Source of the DNA: Trogon surrucura
Lineage: Eukaryota > Chordata > Aves > Trogoniformes > Trogonidae
DNA: 64,000 nt
Assembly (NCBI GenBank): GCA_020746105.1
Contig: CM036621.1
Location: 47,030,264-47,094,263 of the forward strand
Direction: 5' to 3'
Below the pieces are notes generated by a model. The model was not told the DNA's origin, searched no databases, and saw only the letters and a program-made list of their open reading frames with translations. This document shows, in pieces, positions 1 through 13,800 of the stretch. Within the stretch, counting starts at the first letter, position 1, and every line of letters starts with the position of its first letter. The position numbers and the translations under genes were made by a program.

Positions 1-498
1 GCCACAATACCAGCACACGGGAATAATCTTATTCCAGGAAATCCTTCCCTGAAAACAACAATCACCATTAAAGAAAAGCCCACTGTTTTTTTTTCTCCCC
101 ATCAAGAAAAATAACCTAATTTTCCTTTCCTTTCAAGAGCCCTACAGGTCGAATTCCCAAACCAAGATTTTCTTTAAGACACATGAAGCTTTAAGTAAAG
201 TCCTTTTGGTCATTTCACGTATGCCGGAAAACGAGAAAGGTCCTTCTCTACCACCTTAACCACAGGATCAACCAATTCCTAAGCACAGTTCCTAGCGGCT
301 ACATAAACACAGAGGTGGCAGTGTGCTTCTCTCTTGTGCTGGGACACCAAATCTGCCACGCTGTCCCCCCCTGCCCTCCTACCCACTTGGCCTCCCTTCC
401 TGTGTGAGCCGTGGGCTGTTTGTTCAGCTGCGTTTGGAGGCAGCAGGGACTACTGCCAAACACATTTCAGCAGCCCTTGGCTTACTGATGAACTCAAA

Positions 499-533
499 TA
501 TATACGTATATATATACACACACACACACACTT
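499..533. repeat. (TA)n(CA)n microsatellite
   Basis: Alternating TATA followed by about ten CA units. Confidence 0.9.
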
Positions 534-3500
534 TTAGAGAAATACTTCTGAAGATTTGAAGGCTGAGACTGACTTATGTCCAATGCTTGTGCTTTACCAC
601 ACACACGGTACATGAAAACTGTGAGACTTCTGAGTTTACTGCAATTTTATAATGTTAAAATTGTTTAATTAGGAATTGGGCTGAAGTGACAAATGCTGCT
701 GAACTTGTGACCTTTGCTTCCTAAGTCAATTCATGAGTGCTGGCTAAACTGTTAAAAACAACACTCATCTTAATTCCTTCTCACTTGGCCCATCTCTCTC
801 TCGCAGAAGCAGGTGTTTCATTATACTACATTACATAAAACACATTATTTAGATACTTTCTGGAGCCATCCATGTGTTTGCTATCCTTTACGACGCAAAG
901 ATGAAAGCGCTTCTCTTCTTGACCCGTTTCATCTCCTGAGAGCTGGTGAGCATCCCCGTTCCAAGCACAGCTGCTGAGGTTCAAGCAGCTTCTTCTCCCC
1001 TGGGTCTCCTCCCTGGCCAACCTCTAAGCACAACAGCCAACTGTGTTCCCCTCGGTCTCGTCCGGCTTCTCTCCCTGTTGATCTCGCAGCTCCCCAGAGA
1101 CGACAGCTTTTGCCAGGGTGCCCCTGAAGGCACAGACCACACGACAGGGTTCTGCACACCAGCCACTTCCTAAGGCTCAGCAGAAGCATTTTTTTTCCCC
1201 TACTGTCTTGCTGCAGCACACAGCAAAGATGTAGATAGAGATCTCACAGTGTTTCAAAACCCTTTGCTCTATATTCTAACTCTGTTTTCCCAGTCCTTGC
1301 TACATATTATGCTCCATCAAAGCCACAGGGAAGGTTTAATCCACGGCCCCATACTTTCCATGGGTAACTGGGGAGTTACCTACGACGACAATCACCTTCA
1401 GCAGGAACGCAGAGCTGTACCAGATCCAACAGCTTCCCAGGAACAAGTCCCGTTGCCTTGTTTTTTCTCTCATTACAACTTCCCTCCCTGCTATCCATTA
1501 CAAGAAGCCACAGATAAGAGATCAGGAACTTGTTTTAAATACCCCTACCTCAGAGGCCAGAACACTCAGCCAGCCCCATTACCTGAGGGCATAGCTGGGT
1601 GTGTAAAAACCCAAAGAGTGCTTCATTTTTATTTTCCAAACGAGTTCAATGTTTTATGTTCTTGTAATGCTCGTGCGACTGCCCTGATACCCAGGCAGTC
1701 CAAGCAGCCACACTTCTCAACACCACCAAGTATGGTATGAAAATAAAAACTAGAAAAAGAAGTGAAAATCACACAATTCAGTAAACAAGCAAACCAAAAT
1801 TGTATACTTTAAAACACAGACCCAGCTAAAATTCTGAAATATTCCATGCTAAAATACACAGCTTCAAAAGCTCAAGTGGAAATAAAATAACCATGGAATA
1901 TTTTCCATGAATCAGGAAGATGCCCTTAAAGTGGATTAGTAAATACTCAAATACAATTTGTGTCCCTGTAACTCCTGCACACTCTGTGTAGTTCAATTCT
2001 TCAAAGCTGACATAAAAAGGACAAAATATTATCCCATTCAAAGTCACTACAAGTCCTGAAACATACTATCACTAAAAATCTTTTAAATACTACTTAAGTA
2101 GGTACATCAATAGGCTTGTTAAAAAAAACCTGGTGTCCTTGAAACAAATAATGTAAGATATTGAAGTGGTGTAAGAACATGGAAGAGTTTTTTAGTGTAT
2201 CTCTCTGAAGGAGAAGCATTTAAAGATCCTAAGAAAAATTTCCCAACACCTGGAAGCAGAGCAGCTCAACTGGCAGCACTGTCCCATCTCACATGAGTTA
2301 AAAAATAAGCATCGATTCTTTCTTTCATTTCACCAACATTTGTACTGCCAAGATGCCACGTTACATCTCCTGCAGTCTCTAGAAAGCTTAACTTTAGGAC
2401 AGAGAATTATCACCATGAAGCACTCAAGGTTTGTCAACCATTGCTGATTACAAGTAATTAAGAGGGGGGGGAGGCATGTTGTCAGTTCTCAGTTTCACAG
2501 TTACGGGTTAAAAATCTATGCGGGACACACTTTTAAATCACTAAGAATGATGGCAGATGGTTTGTTAACGACAGGCAACGTGGGTGGTAAGAGTCCTGAA
2601 TGCCACCTTTGCTCATTTTGCACAAACATGTAACAGGATATATTCAGTTTTAAGAAAAATGCCAGAATCAGAATTGTTCCAGTCTATTTAATTAGGCCAT
2701 ATACCTCAATGAACTCTCCTTTCACAAAAGCCTAAGAATCAATAAATTATCCCCGTATAAAAAGCTATATCACTTCTGTAGGCCCAACACGCTTCCTCTC
2801 CTTCGTGTTTTTCATAAGGCACCAAGATAAATGTTTATTTTGGATTCCAGGGGAAAAAAAAGTCTGCCTTTCCCATTACCTCAATGTGAACAGAACACAA
2901 CGTGGACTCGGATGCAGGGAGCTGAAAAATTAAAAAGCAAGAATTTTCTTTTCCATCAGTAAAGGGGAAATTATCAACAGGGCTCCAGAAACCACCAGAA
3001 TTTACTTGTGTTTAATTTACCCTCGCTAAAGCAATTAGTATAAATATTGCAGTGTGCACAGCTCCACAAAAACGGATCGTTCACAAGACATCCGTTTCCG
3101 ATAGCTGCTGGGCTGCTGACAGCGTTTGAAGTGCCTGACATCTACTAAGCTAAAGAGGTGATAAGATTTTTTTTTAAAAAGTTTATTTCTAGAAACAGGA
3201 TTTTATTACTTTTATGCAGCTTCTCCTTTGTTTCAATTTTTGCTTAATTAACAGTTTTTAAATATGAATCAAATTAGAACAAACATTCATCACGCACTTA
3301 ATAGTTTCTACAGCGCTTTACTATGTCCCGTTATGAAAACGGAGCCAAGTAATCATAGTTTTATTGAGCTGTACCATTTCCCCCCTACGTCTTTCTATAG
3401 GACAGGACAGAAACTTCATTTTGGACAAGTAATTTTGATACATTCGATGCAAAACCAACAAGGTGGGTTTTTTTATTGTACAAAATATTTTTTTGATCAT

Positions 3501-6500
3501 AAAGGGTGTTTTCTTTTCCTGGTTTTTACAGAGACTGCATTTTAAGGAGATTGTAACTATCCACTAGGGATCACCATAAGAAACTCTTTCACAGAAACAT
3601 GGGGAAAACAGTAAATGTTAAATCATTTCAAATGAACAGGATGGTTTTTCTGCTTACGCCAGGTACTGAGTTCAGTAACAGGCCAAGGAACCGGAGACAC
3701 AATGTTCTTTACCATTAGATTTACCAGAGTTAGTCTGACCTGCTTCTGAGTTGGAAGGCACCAAAAGAAACTAAAAGGATAGCTCTTAAAAGAGGTGCTT
3801 TTTTCTGTTTTTTTTTAGGGGGGGCGGTGGGAGGGAGGGGAAGGTGGCAGTCGTTTTCTCCCCTTGGTTCACACTTGATACCTCTAAAGAGAGCTGGGCT
3901 TTTCAGACATACATAAACACCCCACCTCAGCCCCCAGAGCCAGTCTGCTTTATTTCACATTCAGTCTGTGCTGGGGAGAAGTCAGTTCATAAAACCTCAC
4001 GTATTTGGTGCAGTATTCAGCAGACTACGTGGAATCCTACGAGTCTGACCACACACATGCCAAGAGACAACTCTAGCAGTAATTAACGAGAGGAGACAGA
4101 ATTAATTCAGCCCTTACGGCATATCGGGTGCCAGTCCTGCCCAGTTTTTCTTCTCTGCTCACGCTGCTGAAACTCTGGCTCTATAATCTCCTTCACTTGA
4201 AGAAGCAGCCTCTTCACTGTGAAAAAACAATTCACAATAAACCTGTTCCTTGTGTTCAACAACTGCTTTCACACCAGTCTGTGCCCCAGCCAAACCCTCT
4301 GAGCAGCTTCTTGAAATGTGAAAGTCAACTGAACTGTGTCCCGCAACACCCTGCTGCTACACTGCCCTGCAGCCTTGCCTGGGGATGGAAATCACAGCTG
4401 CCTCACTGCACTTTTATATATCCTTCCTGTTTAACACATCCATCTGCCATCTTGCACTGTCTTTATACTATACCCACAGGAAAGAACATTTTGTGCTTCT
4501 GCGTGCAAAGGCCACAGCAAAGGAGCCATGACAGCAGGTACATCACAAGAGTGACAGAAATCCCGTTCCTGTGTTCACAGCTTGCGACACAAGTAGGGAC
4601 CGCAGATTTTTTTTTTTTCCCCGAGAGTTGGTAACAAGGACACGCAAGCATACACCCATTCAATTTAAGCTCCTGTGGTGCTTGTCCATATCCAGACTGC
4701 TGGGTGCACTTCTTATTTTTGAAGAGTTGCATGCTTGCATCAAAAATTTCTCACTGCGGCTTTATCCAGATCGCTGCGTTAACGTCGCATCATCCTGAAC
4801 GGAGCTGTCACACAAAAGACGAAAGCCCTCTACAGGAAACTCCTAGTAAATTTTACTGCCAGCATTTCTTATGACATATCAAGCTGGCAGGATACTGGGA
4901 AACTGTGGGGTTGAATGGTGAGCCTCTTCAGAAAACTGAGAAGGCAGGACATAGGCATACATACGGTTAACAAGACACATGACGAATTGCATCGACTGGA
5001 GGGGACACCCAGTGTCAAACAGCTGATGGATTAATGTAAAAAAATCAATGACCTGGAGAACTTTAAACAAACAGAATCAGCAATGATTGTATTTGCTCCA
5101 AGCTCAGAAGTACATACTTAATTTATCGCATTTGTAATTAAGAGTTAATATTATCCAGGTGCTAAGATATTTAATACCACTTGTTCCTTTTTGCAGTGCA
5201 AAGATGGGAATTCTGTGATCCATTTGCTTAAACTATTTAATAACCTGCCTACATTTTCCACACATCAAATAAATGAAGTGGAATACAAAACGTAACATCT
5301 GTTTCTTTCTCTGTTTAACATTAGAGGGTTAGATTCTAAACAAATACATTTAGGAAGTCTTTTCAGGAATTTGTTCGGCTGAACCAGCTAATCAAGGCAG
5401 CAAAAATCTTGTGTATTTCCAGAATGACCTCTTTGTTTGACCTCAAAACTGTGTATATTATTTCAAGTTTCTGCACATGCAAAACCTAGATGATGAAAGT
5501 CCCAGTCTTCTTTCCTTTTCTTTTTCTTTATTACAACTTCTGAAAAAGCAAATGTGCGTTTGAGAAATGCAGCACATAAAAGGTTTCAGAGGAATACTTT
5601 TAACACAAATAAATGCTCCTCCACAATCAGCAGTTAGAAGTAAAAGTGTGAAACATCCCCAGAGCTCACCAGCTCTACAATGGGATTAAGTATTCACCAA
5701 CTTCACCTAATTTCTAGCTGATTAATCCACAACAAATCAGGTAGATCCACTGGTTATTTTTTTATTGAATATTGGACTTTAAATAAAGTATTAGCCAAAA
5801 GTTCCAGCACTCAGACTACAACCTTCTTTTTTTTTTTTTTTTCCTCCCTTCATTTTCCCAGCTGGCAAAGGAACAAGGCTTTAAAGACTAATGAATATCA
5901 CTGGGAAAACATTTCATTTATTTTGTATGTATTGAATAGTTTAACAAAATGAGGGCAGATGAATATTTTTACTGACAGACACGAGGATAACCTTAATTTC
6001 ACCAGACAGCATTTCCCAAAGGAAGTACTCTTTCAAATTTTCACCGGACTTTTGGTTACCTTACTCCAAAATACCGAAGTACAGTTGCGTTTTACTCTCC
6101 GATGCATAATATGTTTTGGAATACATTCGTATGCTGATGTGGAAGACATTTCTTCTGGAGAGTTTGATGGAAAACAAATTAAAGAGCTGACAGTCTGGGG
6201 AGAAACGGTCAAATCCCAGACTGATACTGCTTTCCCAGCAGACTGCAGAGCTAGACCTGGCACAAAAACCTACGGCCGCTTGAACGCAGCACGCTGGCCA
6301 GAGTTCATTGACCCATTCTCACAGTCCCATCAACAAAACAGGACGTGGTTCCACTTGCCTGCCTAGACCACTTGGCAGGAATAAGCCATTTGAAACTCTT
6401 CCTTCTTTTTAATTACTTTTGCTGCCTCTCTCCAAAGAGATCCCACAGAGCAGTAACTGTTCCTCCCAAAATTGCTGGTCTGTCATCTCACAAGAAAAAA

Positions 6501-8006
6501 AAAGTCTTGCCGCTGCTTTCCTCGTGATGTTAAGAACATCCCTCAGAGATGAGACATGCTCGTGATGCTCACGCCACACGAGTGTGCCAGATCCCCACCT
6601 GCTCTCCTCTGTGTATCTGGTCCCTGAACTATTCCCAGAGGCAATGACACATCGGAACTGTATTTTTTACTTTTATTCTCCTGCGTCACAACATCTCTAT
6701 CCTCTAAAATTAATTCCCAGGATTCAGTGATGTCTCCAGTTCATGTTTCCTGAACTACATCTGTCAAGACCCAGTCTAAGCGTTTTTCATCATCTTTGCC
6801 ACTGATTTTTTTCCTCTGCTGCCAGGAAAACTAAGCTTCTCCCCTCTGGATTGCAACGACTTCAACAACATTATTTGAAAAACAGTAGCAGCGAAGAAAC
6901 CTATTGCAGTAGCAGCCAGCTGCTTGGATATGAGATCAGATGATATTCCAGGGGCTTGGTGTTGCATGATGCAAGTTTTCACATGATGGACTAGGAAGTC
7001 AGCACGTTTTTGGGTTTTTTTTCCAGAATTAGTTGTCTATTATCAGCGCTGCTAACACAGATCAGTGCTTCAAAAGATGCAACAAAAGGCAAAGACTGAC
7101 TGAATGTTTTAGAGACTGAAAAGAGACAACAGGACTAAATGGTTATTGTAGAGGGACGCAATTGTCTGCATGCATTTAGAAAAATCTAAGGGGTTAAAAG
7201 GGAATCATTTTAGTCAGGAAGTCACTGTTACTCAGAAAAACATCCAGAAAATTTAGCACAAACACCAGAGGAAGCTTCCTGAGTCTGAAATTCAGAGTTT
7301 TGTTAACCCTCCCTTATTGTCCCTTTCTATGTCAGTGCTTAAGCTGACAGGATACAAGACCGAACGGTACAGCCTACAGCACAATTACGTACAGGCAGAA
7401 AGACATTACTAAACGAACTACTACCAAAAGCAGCCCCGAGACTGATGATTCAACAGCACCACCTAGTTACAAAACCAGGAACAGAACAGCTGTATCGCTC
7501 CTTCTCACCAGCGTCAACTCAACGCACACTCCCAAAACAAGCCTTAGAGCTACTGCATTAACAGACCAGTATCAACTTTTACCCCTTCTTTTCTCCAAGC
7601 AGTTAGATAAAGACAGAACTTAATGAAGCAGGCAAATTTTCACATCAGACGTATCCATTAGAAATAGCCAACAGCGAATCAATGATCAGTATACAGATGC
7701 TACAAGCCACACATTTACAAGAAATGGTATGTGATTCAGCACGTTGAATAAAGCTTTAATTATTCATAACGGATTACCAGCAGGAAACTAAAGGTGTTGT
7801 GCTATTTTGAGGAGAAATAATTTTCTTCATTAACCTCAGCTATTGCAATATGTGAAGGGAATTTTCTTCCAGAAAAGCAGTCCTGGATGTCAGACAGTCC
7901 CAAACCAGAGAGGAAGGTCTGACTTGCCATTGCCACTTTCTCAGCTTGCTTCTGAAGAAATGGAAAGGCTGGTCTGTGCAGCAGCAAAACTGATCAAGTT
8001 AAAGAC

Positions 8007-8093
8007 GTCCCTACTCACTGCAGAGGAGTTGGATGAGATGACCTTTAAAAGGTCCTTTCCAACCCAAAACATTCTATTATCCCATGATAATCC
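8007..8093 (+). mobile_element. CR1 LINE 3' tail
   Basis: It reads CTGCAGAGGAGTTGGATGAG, then ACCTTTAAAAGGTCCTTTCC and a degenerate ATTCTAT end, the usual last bases of CR1. Only the 3' tail remains. Confidence 0.8.
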
Positions 8094-10397
8094 ATTGCCA
8101 CTGAACACAAAAGCACATGAGAGTATCTCTGTTTAAGAAGAGAAAATGGTTGATTTTACCATCCCAAAATTCTAATCCTAAAAATTAACATTGCCACTTT
8201 TGTTGCAGATTGTCATACAAGTCACACAAGTTCTAGATATGACCAGATTTTTAAAAAAAGTCTATTGTCTACCATGGGTTTTGTCCCTGGGGGACATTTT
8301 TTTTCTGCTGTACACTTTGCGCATGACCTATCATAACTGCATTACTCATTGCCAAATTACCATAGTTCACAAAGCCAAAAGAGGCAGTCAAGTGCTCAAG
8401 GTTTCAAAAGTCACTACTGGTTTCAGGCAGCTATTTGAAAGTGCTTGATGCTCTCTGAAAAGTTGGACTCCTAAGGTCTGAGCTGCAGCATCTTAAAACA
8501 GTATGCTAAACTACAGATCATTCTTGAAAATGAATACAGGTAGTAGAAACCTACAATACCAAACTAATATTAAAAACCCCAAGATTACGTGATTGGACTT
8601 GAAGATTAAAGAATTCACAAAAAGCACTAAAAGATTACGTACCTGTCTGTATTTTTATAACAGCACTCTGCAATTCTCAGTGTCTCCTCACCAGCACATC
8701 AGACTAGCTTAGTGATTTACAAACTTGCCAAAGGGCCGATCAGAAAAGTCCATCTATGTGTTCTGCCTTTGGCTGCTCCTTGTAACATGAGCTTTGCAAG
8801 GCTGAAAAAGCAAGAGCTCTCCGGTTGTAACAGGAAGACACTGAAATCAGAAGGGTTCAGGCTTTTGGTTTTGGTTCGTGATGACTGCTAGATCCTTTAT
8901 AGACCCTTTGTAAGTGATCGGTACAACAAAAGCCAACAAAATAACCCAGCAAAACCAAGAACAACTTTCCCTTTCCTGACTACTGATTGCTGAAAAAAAT
9001 TATTCACTTCACAGAATGCTGGGGTATGCTAGGATGGTACTACGGAAACATTTTGTGAAATGGAAATGCTTTGTATGGTTAACTGCACCAGAGATCCTGG
9101 GGTTTTTAAGACAATGATAAAGACTGCTGGACAAGAGGATACTGCTTTTCAAACACCCAGAGCACAAGTAAGATTGAAACAATAATGGTGCAGCTGTATA
9201 AAATGCACAGCATGCCCCACGACATCTAGGGCAAGGCTGAAATCAGCGGACTTTGTTCTAGGAAACAAAAGAAGAGGCTAAAGAAAGCTCCCTGAAAAAA
9301 TTGTACAGAAATACTGATGGAAAACCCAACAAAAAACAAACCACAAAAATTAAAGGTGAGAGAGCACCGCACAGAGAAGGTTAACATCCGACAGACTAAT
9401 GGAGGAAAAAAAGCCGCATAACACATCAAGGAGGAAAGTCTGATCGTAAATGGAAAAAAACACATTTAAGGCAGAGAAAAAGGTCACAATTACAATATTT
9501 AATATTCACAGTTCTTTGAAGGTTATTACCATCTTACCCTCTCCGTCGTCTTTGATGATTTCTGTGACGCCTCATAATCCTTCTTTGTTTCTAAGATTTT
9601 TTTTACAAGTCCACCTGTTGAAAAATCAGTATATTCTCAGCCTTGGTTGGCACTAAAATGCTGGTTTAAGCATTCAGACAATAAAAACAAAACCATCTAC
9701 TTTTTTTTTTTTTACACAAACAAGTTTTAGACCAACATGAAGAGCATTTTATTATAGATTTTAATTATACAAGGCATTTGTTATTTGATCTATTTTCTCC
9801 AGCATCCTCTAAATGAAACTGTATCATCAGTATCATTAACCGAAGGATTCTTGGTACAGAACCAGGTCCCTGAGCTGTGTTAACACAAAAGCTTTTCTTT
9901 TGCACCCCTCTTTTGGAAGAATTCAAGAACTGCACGATAGGTATATATATAGATACTCCTTTGCAAGCAATTTTTGGGTGCAGATAAGTATATCTGCCCA
10001 AATTATACCCAGTATATCCCTGAATCAGAGATCTGAGATCACAAGTAGGCATAAATATTGTTAAGAACTGTTCCACCAATTTTTCTACAAGCTTTTCTGT
10101 AACTTGGCTTTAACAGCCAATCCCATCTTGTATCTCAGCTGACAAGCCATACCTGACACTGTAAGAAACATTAATTTATGAGTTTTATGCAGAATTTTAA
10201 ATCCTACTGACGTTAAAGATGTCTAGAGAACCTGCACTTAACACCAGTTGTGAATCCAGCCGCAGAAGTAAACAAGACTCCATTTGATAAATAATTTCTG
10301 GTTTTCTTGCAAAAGTTGCAAGCTCCTACCCTCAGCAAGTATTTTGCTGCTTTATTCAGCATTTTAAGTGTTCAGCATTCGGTTTAAACCTGTCTTT

Positions 10398-10403
<6 letters not shown>

Positions 10404-10440
<37 letters not shown>

Positions 10441-10447
10441 GAGATAT

Positions 10448-10481
<34 letters not shown>
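10404..10481. repeat. compound (TA)n/(CA)n microsatellite
   Basis: TA repeats, CA repeats, a short GAGATA break, CA repeats again and TA repeats again. It lies about 210 bases past the last TRAF3IP1 exon seen. Confidence 0.95.
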
Positions 10482-10693
10482 GAAAATATATGTAAAAGCC
10501 AACATACCATGCTTTTCATCCTTAGCCAGGTCCACTTCTGGCTCCTACACATGCAGGAAGACAGCTTTAGTCGAAAAAGTAGGCATTGCTATAACATACA
10601 ACTATTCAAAAATATTCAGCTAGAAGCTACTTAAACAAGTAAGTTACAAAGAAAGTATGGAAAAAGGCTCCATAATTTGCAACACGAACAGAC

Positions 10694-10820
10694 CGTTTCC
10701 ATATCTGGCATTTCTGGCAGTGGCAGCGCTGCCTCGGCCTCCACCACAAACTGGTGATCATCATCATCAGAGATCTGCTGGTCTGTGATCACGTTTGAGA
10801 CTGCTTTACCACTACCACTC
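10694..10820 (-). CDS. TRAF3IP1: TRAF3IP1 coding exon, SGSGK motif; 3' limit uncertain
   Basis: The frame reads [20 protein letters not shown], then [22 protein letters not shown], as in the family's last region before the coiled coil. The acceptor is tctcttacag. The 3' end is placed at ACG|gtctgt because homology stops there, but this is a weak donor. Without splicing, translation runs on for 20 codons (VCSCCKLWSLFPYFLCNLLV) to a stop at about 10633. Confidence 0.85.
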
Positions 10821-13800
10821 CTGTAAGAGACGCAATGAAAGTGCAAGCTTATTAACAGCTGTCCAAACCTCTTAAGATCTATCCAGAACAGAAGAGACAG
10901 ATCTACCCTCCCTCCCGTAAAACACAGCAGCACCAGCTAAAAGCACATGAAATACTGTCATTTCCATTCACTGTCCAACTTCAAAATCATCAGTTAGCCA
11001 CTCTTCTCTCACAAAAGCACATGCATTTTCCTCCTAAACACGCTACTTCAGCGACTGGCACTTAGCAGAGGTCAATTAAGCCACTTTGTCCATCGTTCCA
11101 AATGGTTGTTGCAGGCTTTTCTGAATATGGGATATTCACTGCATGTTTTACAGATATCTTCTAGTGGCAGTTTAGATTAACGTTCTAGGATTATCCATTT
11201 CAGAATTCTCAAAGGCAAAAAAACTAAATGATGTTTTTGAACTTCCAGATGTGACTGCCGACCGTAACTTTTAGGTAATACACTGGATTTGCAGAAACAA
11301 TAAAACAAATAAATCAGGCTGGATTTTTCCCATCTGAAACAACGAGCAGTGAGGTGGCTCCATCCCAAAGCCGTTGAGCAGCAGCTGAGGCACAGGAGAT
11401 GCAAGAACAGCGTGGCACAAGAGCTAGAAACATCTGCTCTGCATCTCCTGCATTCCTTACCTTTCTGGAAGCAAGACCTCTGTGCTTTCTTGACGTTTTA
11501 CTCGGGGCGGTGCTGGTCTTGCACTGCTAGGACGGGGAATACGTCTGCAATAACAAAGAGGTTTTTTCCTTTATACTATAAAAGGAAGCCTCAAGCAGCC
11601 TCCACGGGAACAGACATGCATACATACATGAGCTGAGTAAATTAGGCAATGCATAATGAAACTGAAAACGTGCCCAATACACAATCCAATACTGCGATGC
11701 TTGCTATCCTAGTAGGAGCTTAAAGAAATCTAGAAAATATGTCCTAAACCAAAAAAAACCCCATAGTTCTGTGCAAAACCATCTCTTTATTTATCTCACT
11801 AAAAAAAATAACCTGCATATAGCACAGCTATTCACCATTAACAGCACACACCGCAATATAAATGGAAAAAAAAAAATAGAAGTGACGCAATTACAGAAGC
11901 CTTTGGTGGGCAAAGAAAAAGTAAACTGGGATTTACAAGAAAAGTTCATCTTATCTGTAACACCATACTTATGAAATGCATGTATGCAATCCAATGTTCT
12001 TCTCATTAGACTCTCCACATGTCCCTCATATTTTAATAACATCACATTGGAGCACTTTATGGATTAAGAAAATAAATCTGAAACACTTCGCAATGTTAAA
12101 GTTTCCTTTGTAGGAGGAAATGAAAGTGAGTAAAGGGAAACCATACGTGGAATAACATTTATTATTCAGTACCACTACTAGAAACATACTGCTCCAAGTT
12201 TCCTTGCTGTTTTCAAATGGACTGGCTGTATTACCTCCAGACACATATTCAAACAAAATAAAAAATAGGAACAAACCTTTGGACGGGCTGAGGTGGAAGA
12301 TCATTAGGTACATCACCATTTTCAGATACTTCAGGCTTTTCAGGAGTGACATTCTCCACTTCTTCTATTAAAGAACAAACATACAATTTTGGCTTAGCTG
12401 GCAAGGCAAACCTAACTCTTCTTACAACAGTACTCTGAATCTTATCAGCACCACACTTGAATGTGTACTCATGAAACACATCACATGACAAAGGTTTTAA
12501 ATTAGAAATAAAATTCTATGAGCTTATATAGAAGTATCTTGTGAACTTCCAGTTTTACACATCTCGAAGTGTTCACAATTCAAAAGGGATACTGAAAAAA
12601 CATTCAATTTTTAAATTTTTTTTTTGTTTAATGTTGTGAAGTTACCCCACCTACGAAAATGACATCATCCTACTCCATTCTTCCATAGCTGAATGGTAAC
12701 TTTTGCAATATTTCAAGTTGCTCATTATACAAAATCATAAGAGGAAAAAGTGTAGTTAACAGAAATATTCTCTATGCTGTTTATTGCTTTTTTTAAAAAA
12801 ACAAACCCCACACCTTTCTTTTGTTTACCCTAACTTCGTATTTTCCTCTACTGGTATTCTTAGTTGACCCAGATTTGAGCAGGGCGTTGGACTGACTGAC
12901 CTCCATTTGTCCGTCCCTGTTAACATCAAGGATTCTATGATCGGAGGACGAGGGCTGCTTCTATAATCCCACCACAGTTACGCTCTCCATAGGGTTGACC
13001 CCCCCTGGCAATTTAAATTGGACAGAACCAGTTTAACCACTCCTTCCCAGCTAAAAAAGTTTCCCCCCAACTTTCTCTGACCAGTCCAGCGCAGTTAATG
13101 GCATGAATCCGAATTTGCTGAGCTCAGGTTAGACCATTCTCTGTAGCGGCAAAGGACAAGATGACATCTTGGTTTTGACAATCTAACTGCACAGGATTAC
13201 GGACATCATCTGCCACTTTCTGCTTTAGTGTTTCCACAAACAAGTCTGGTAGCTAAAAAGCATTCAATGCTCTTGGATTCCATCTAGAAAGCTTGCTCAG
13301 ATGAGTCACGTCGGTAAGGATTTCTTCCACGTAATGCCACACACAGAAAGGACTCCTCTAACACTATTGTCCACTTCAGCGTCTTTCTGTTCTGAAGTAA
13401 CCAACAAATGACACCACCAAAAGAAAAAAGGCCAAGGCAGCTGGGCTTTTACCAGCTCAAACTTAAGCAAAGGAATGCAAGAATCTTTCCCGGGGTCTAC
13501 TGCACTTTCCTAATGGTTTTATGCGCAGTCTCCCAGCAGCCATTTCAGAGATAGGTCCTTCTCATTTAAACCTACTTACACATACTACATTTTTATACAG
13601 TATATTAATTCTCCATATGGTCCAGCAGAGAACATAAGGGAGACACATAAATACACTTAACAACCATAAGGACTATGTTAAGTTTTTCCTCAGTCTTACT
13701 GGTACAGGAACAACCACTGTGCATCAACCCATCCTACGGTCACTGGGACATGAGCTGGAGTGGTCCTTACATTAAGAGTAAGCCTGAGTCAGAAAGTTAT

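Larger units (their letters stand above)
1..10693. other. TRAF3IP1 terminal intron or flank, no exon found
   Basis: AT-rich DNA. Apart from the microsatellite at 499 and the CR1 tail at 8007 I see no family match on either strand. I looked for the TRAF3IP1 coiled-coil exons and did not find them. The open frames here are short and without recognisable domains. Confidence 0.6.

Noticed and set aside
1249-1740. 163-codon plus-strand open frame
   Set aside because: No recognisable domain, no splice or promoter context, and low-complexity codon use; one frame of this length is expected by chance in a 64-kb window.
2880-2921. 42-nt segment with good splice sites on the minus strand, reading LPASESTLCSVHIE
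   Set aside because: It does not resemble any part of the TRAF3IP1 C-terminus, and such splice-like pairs occur by chance in 10 kb.
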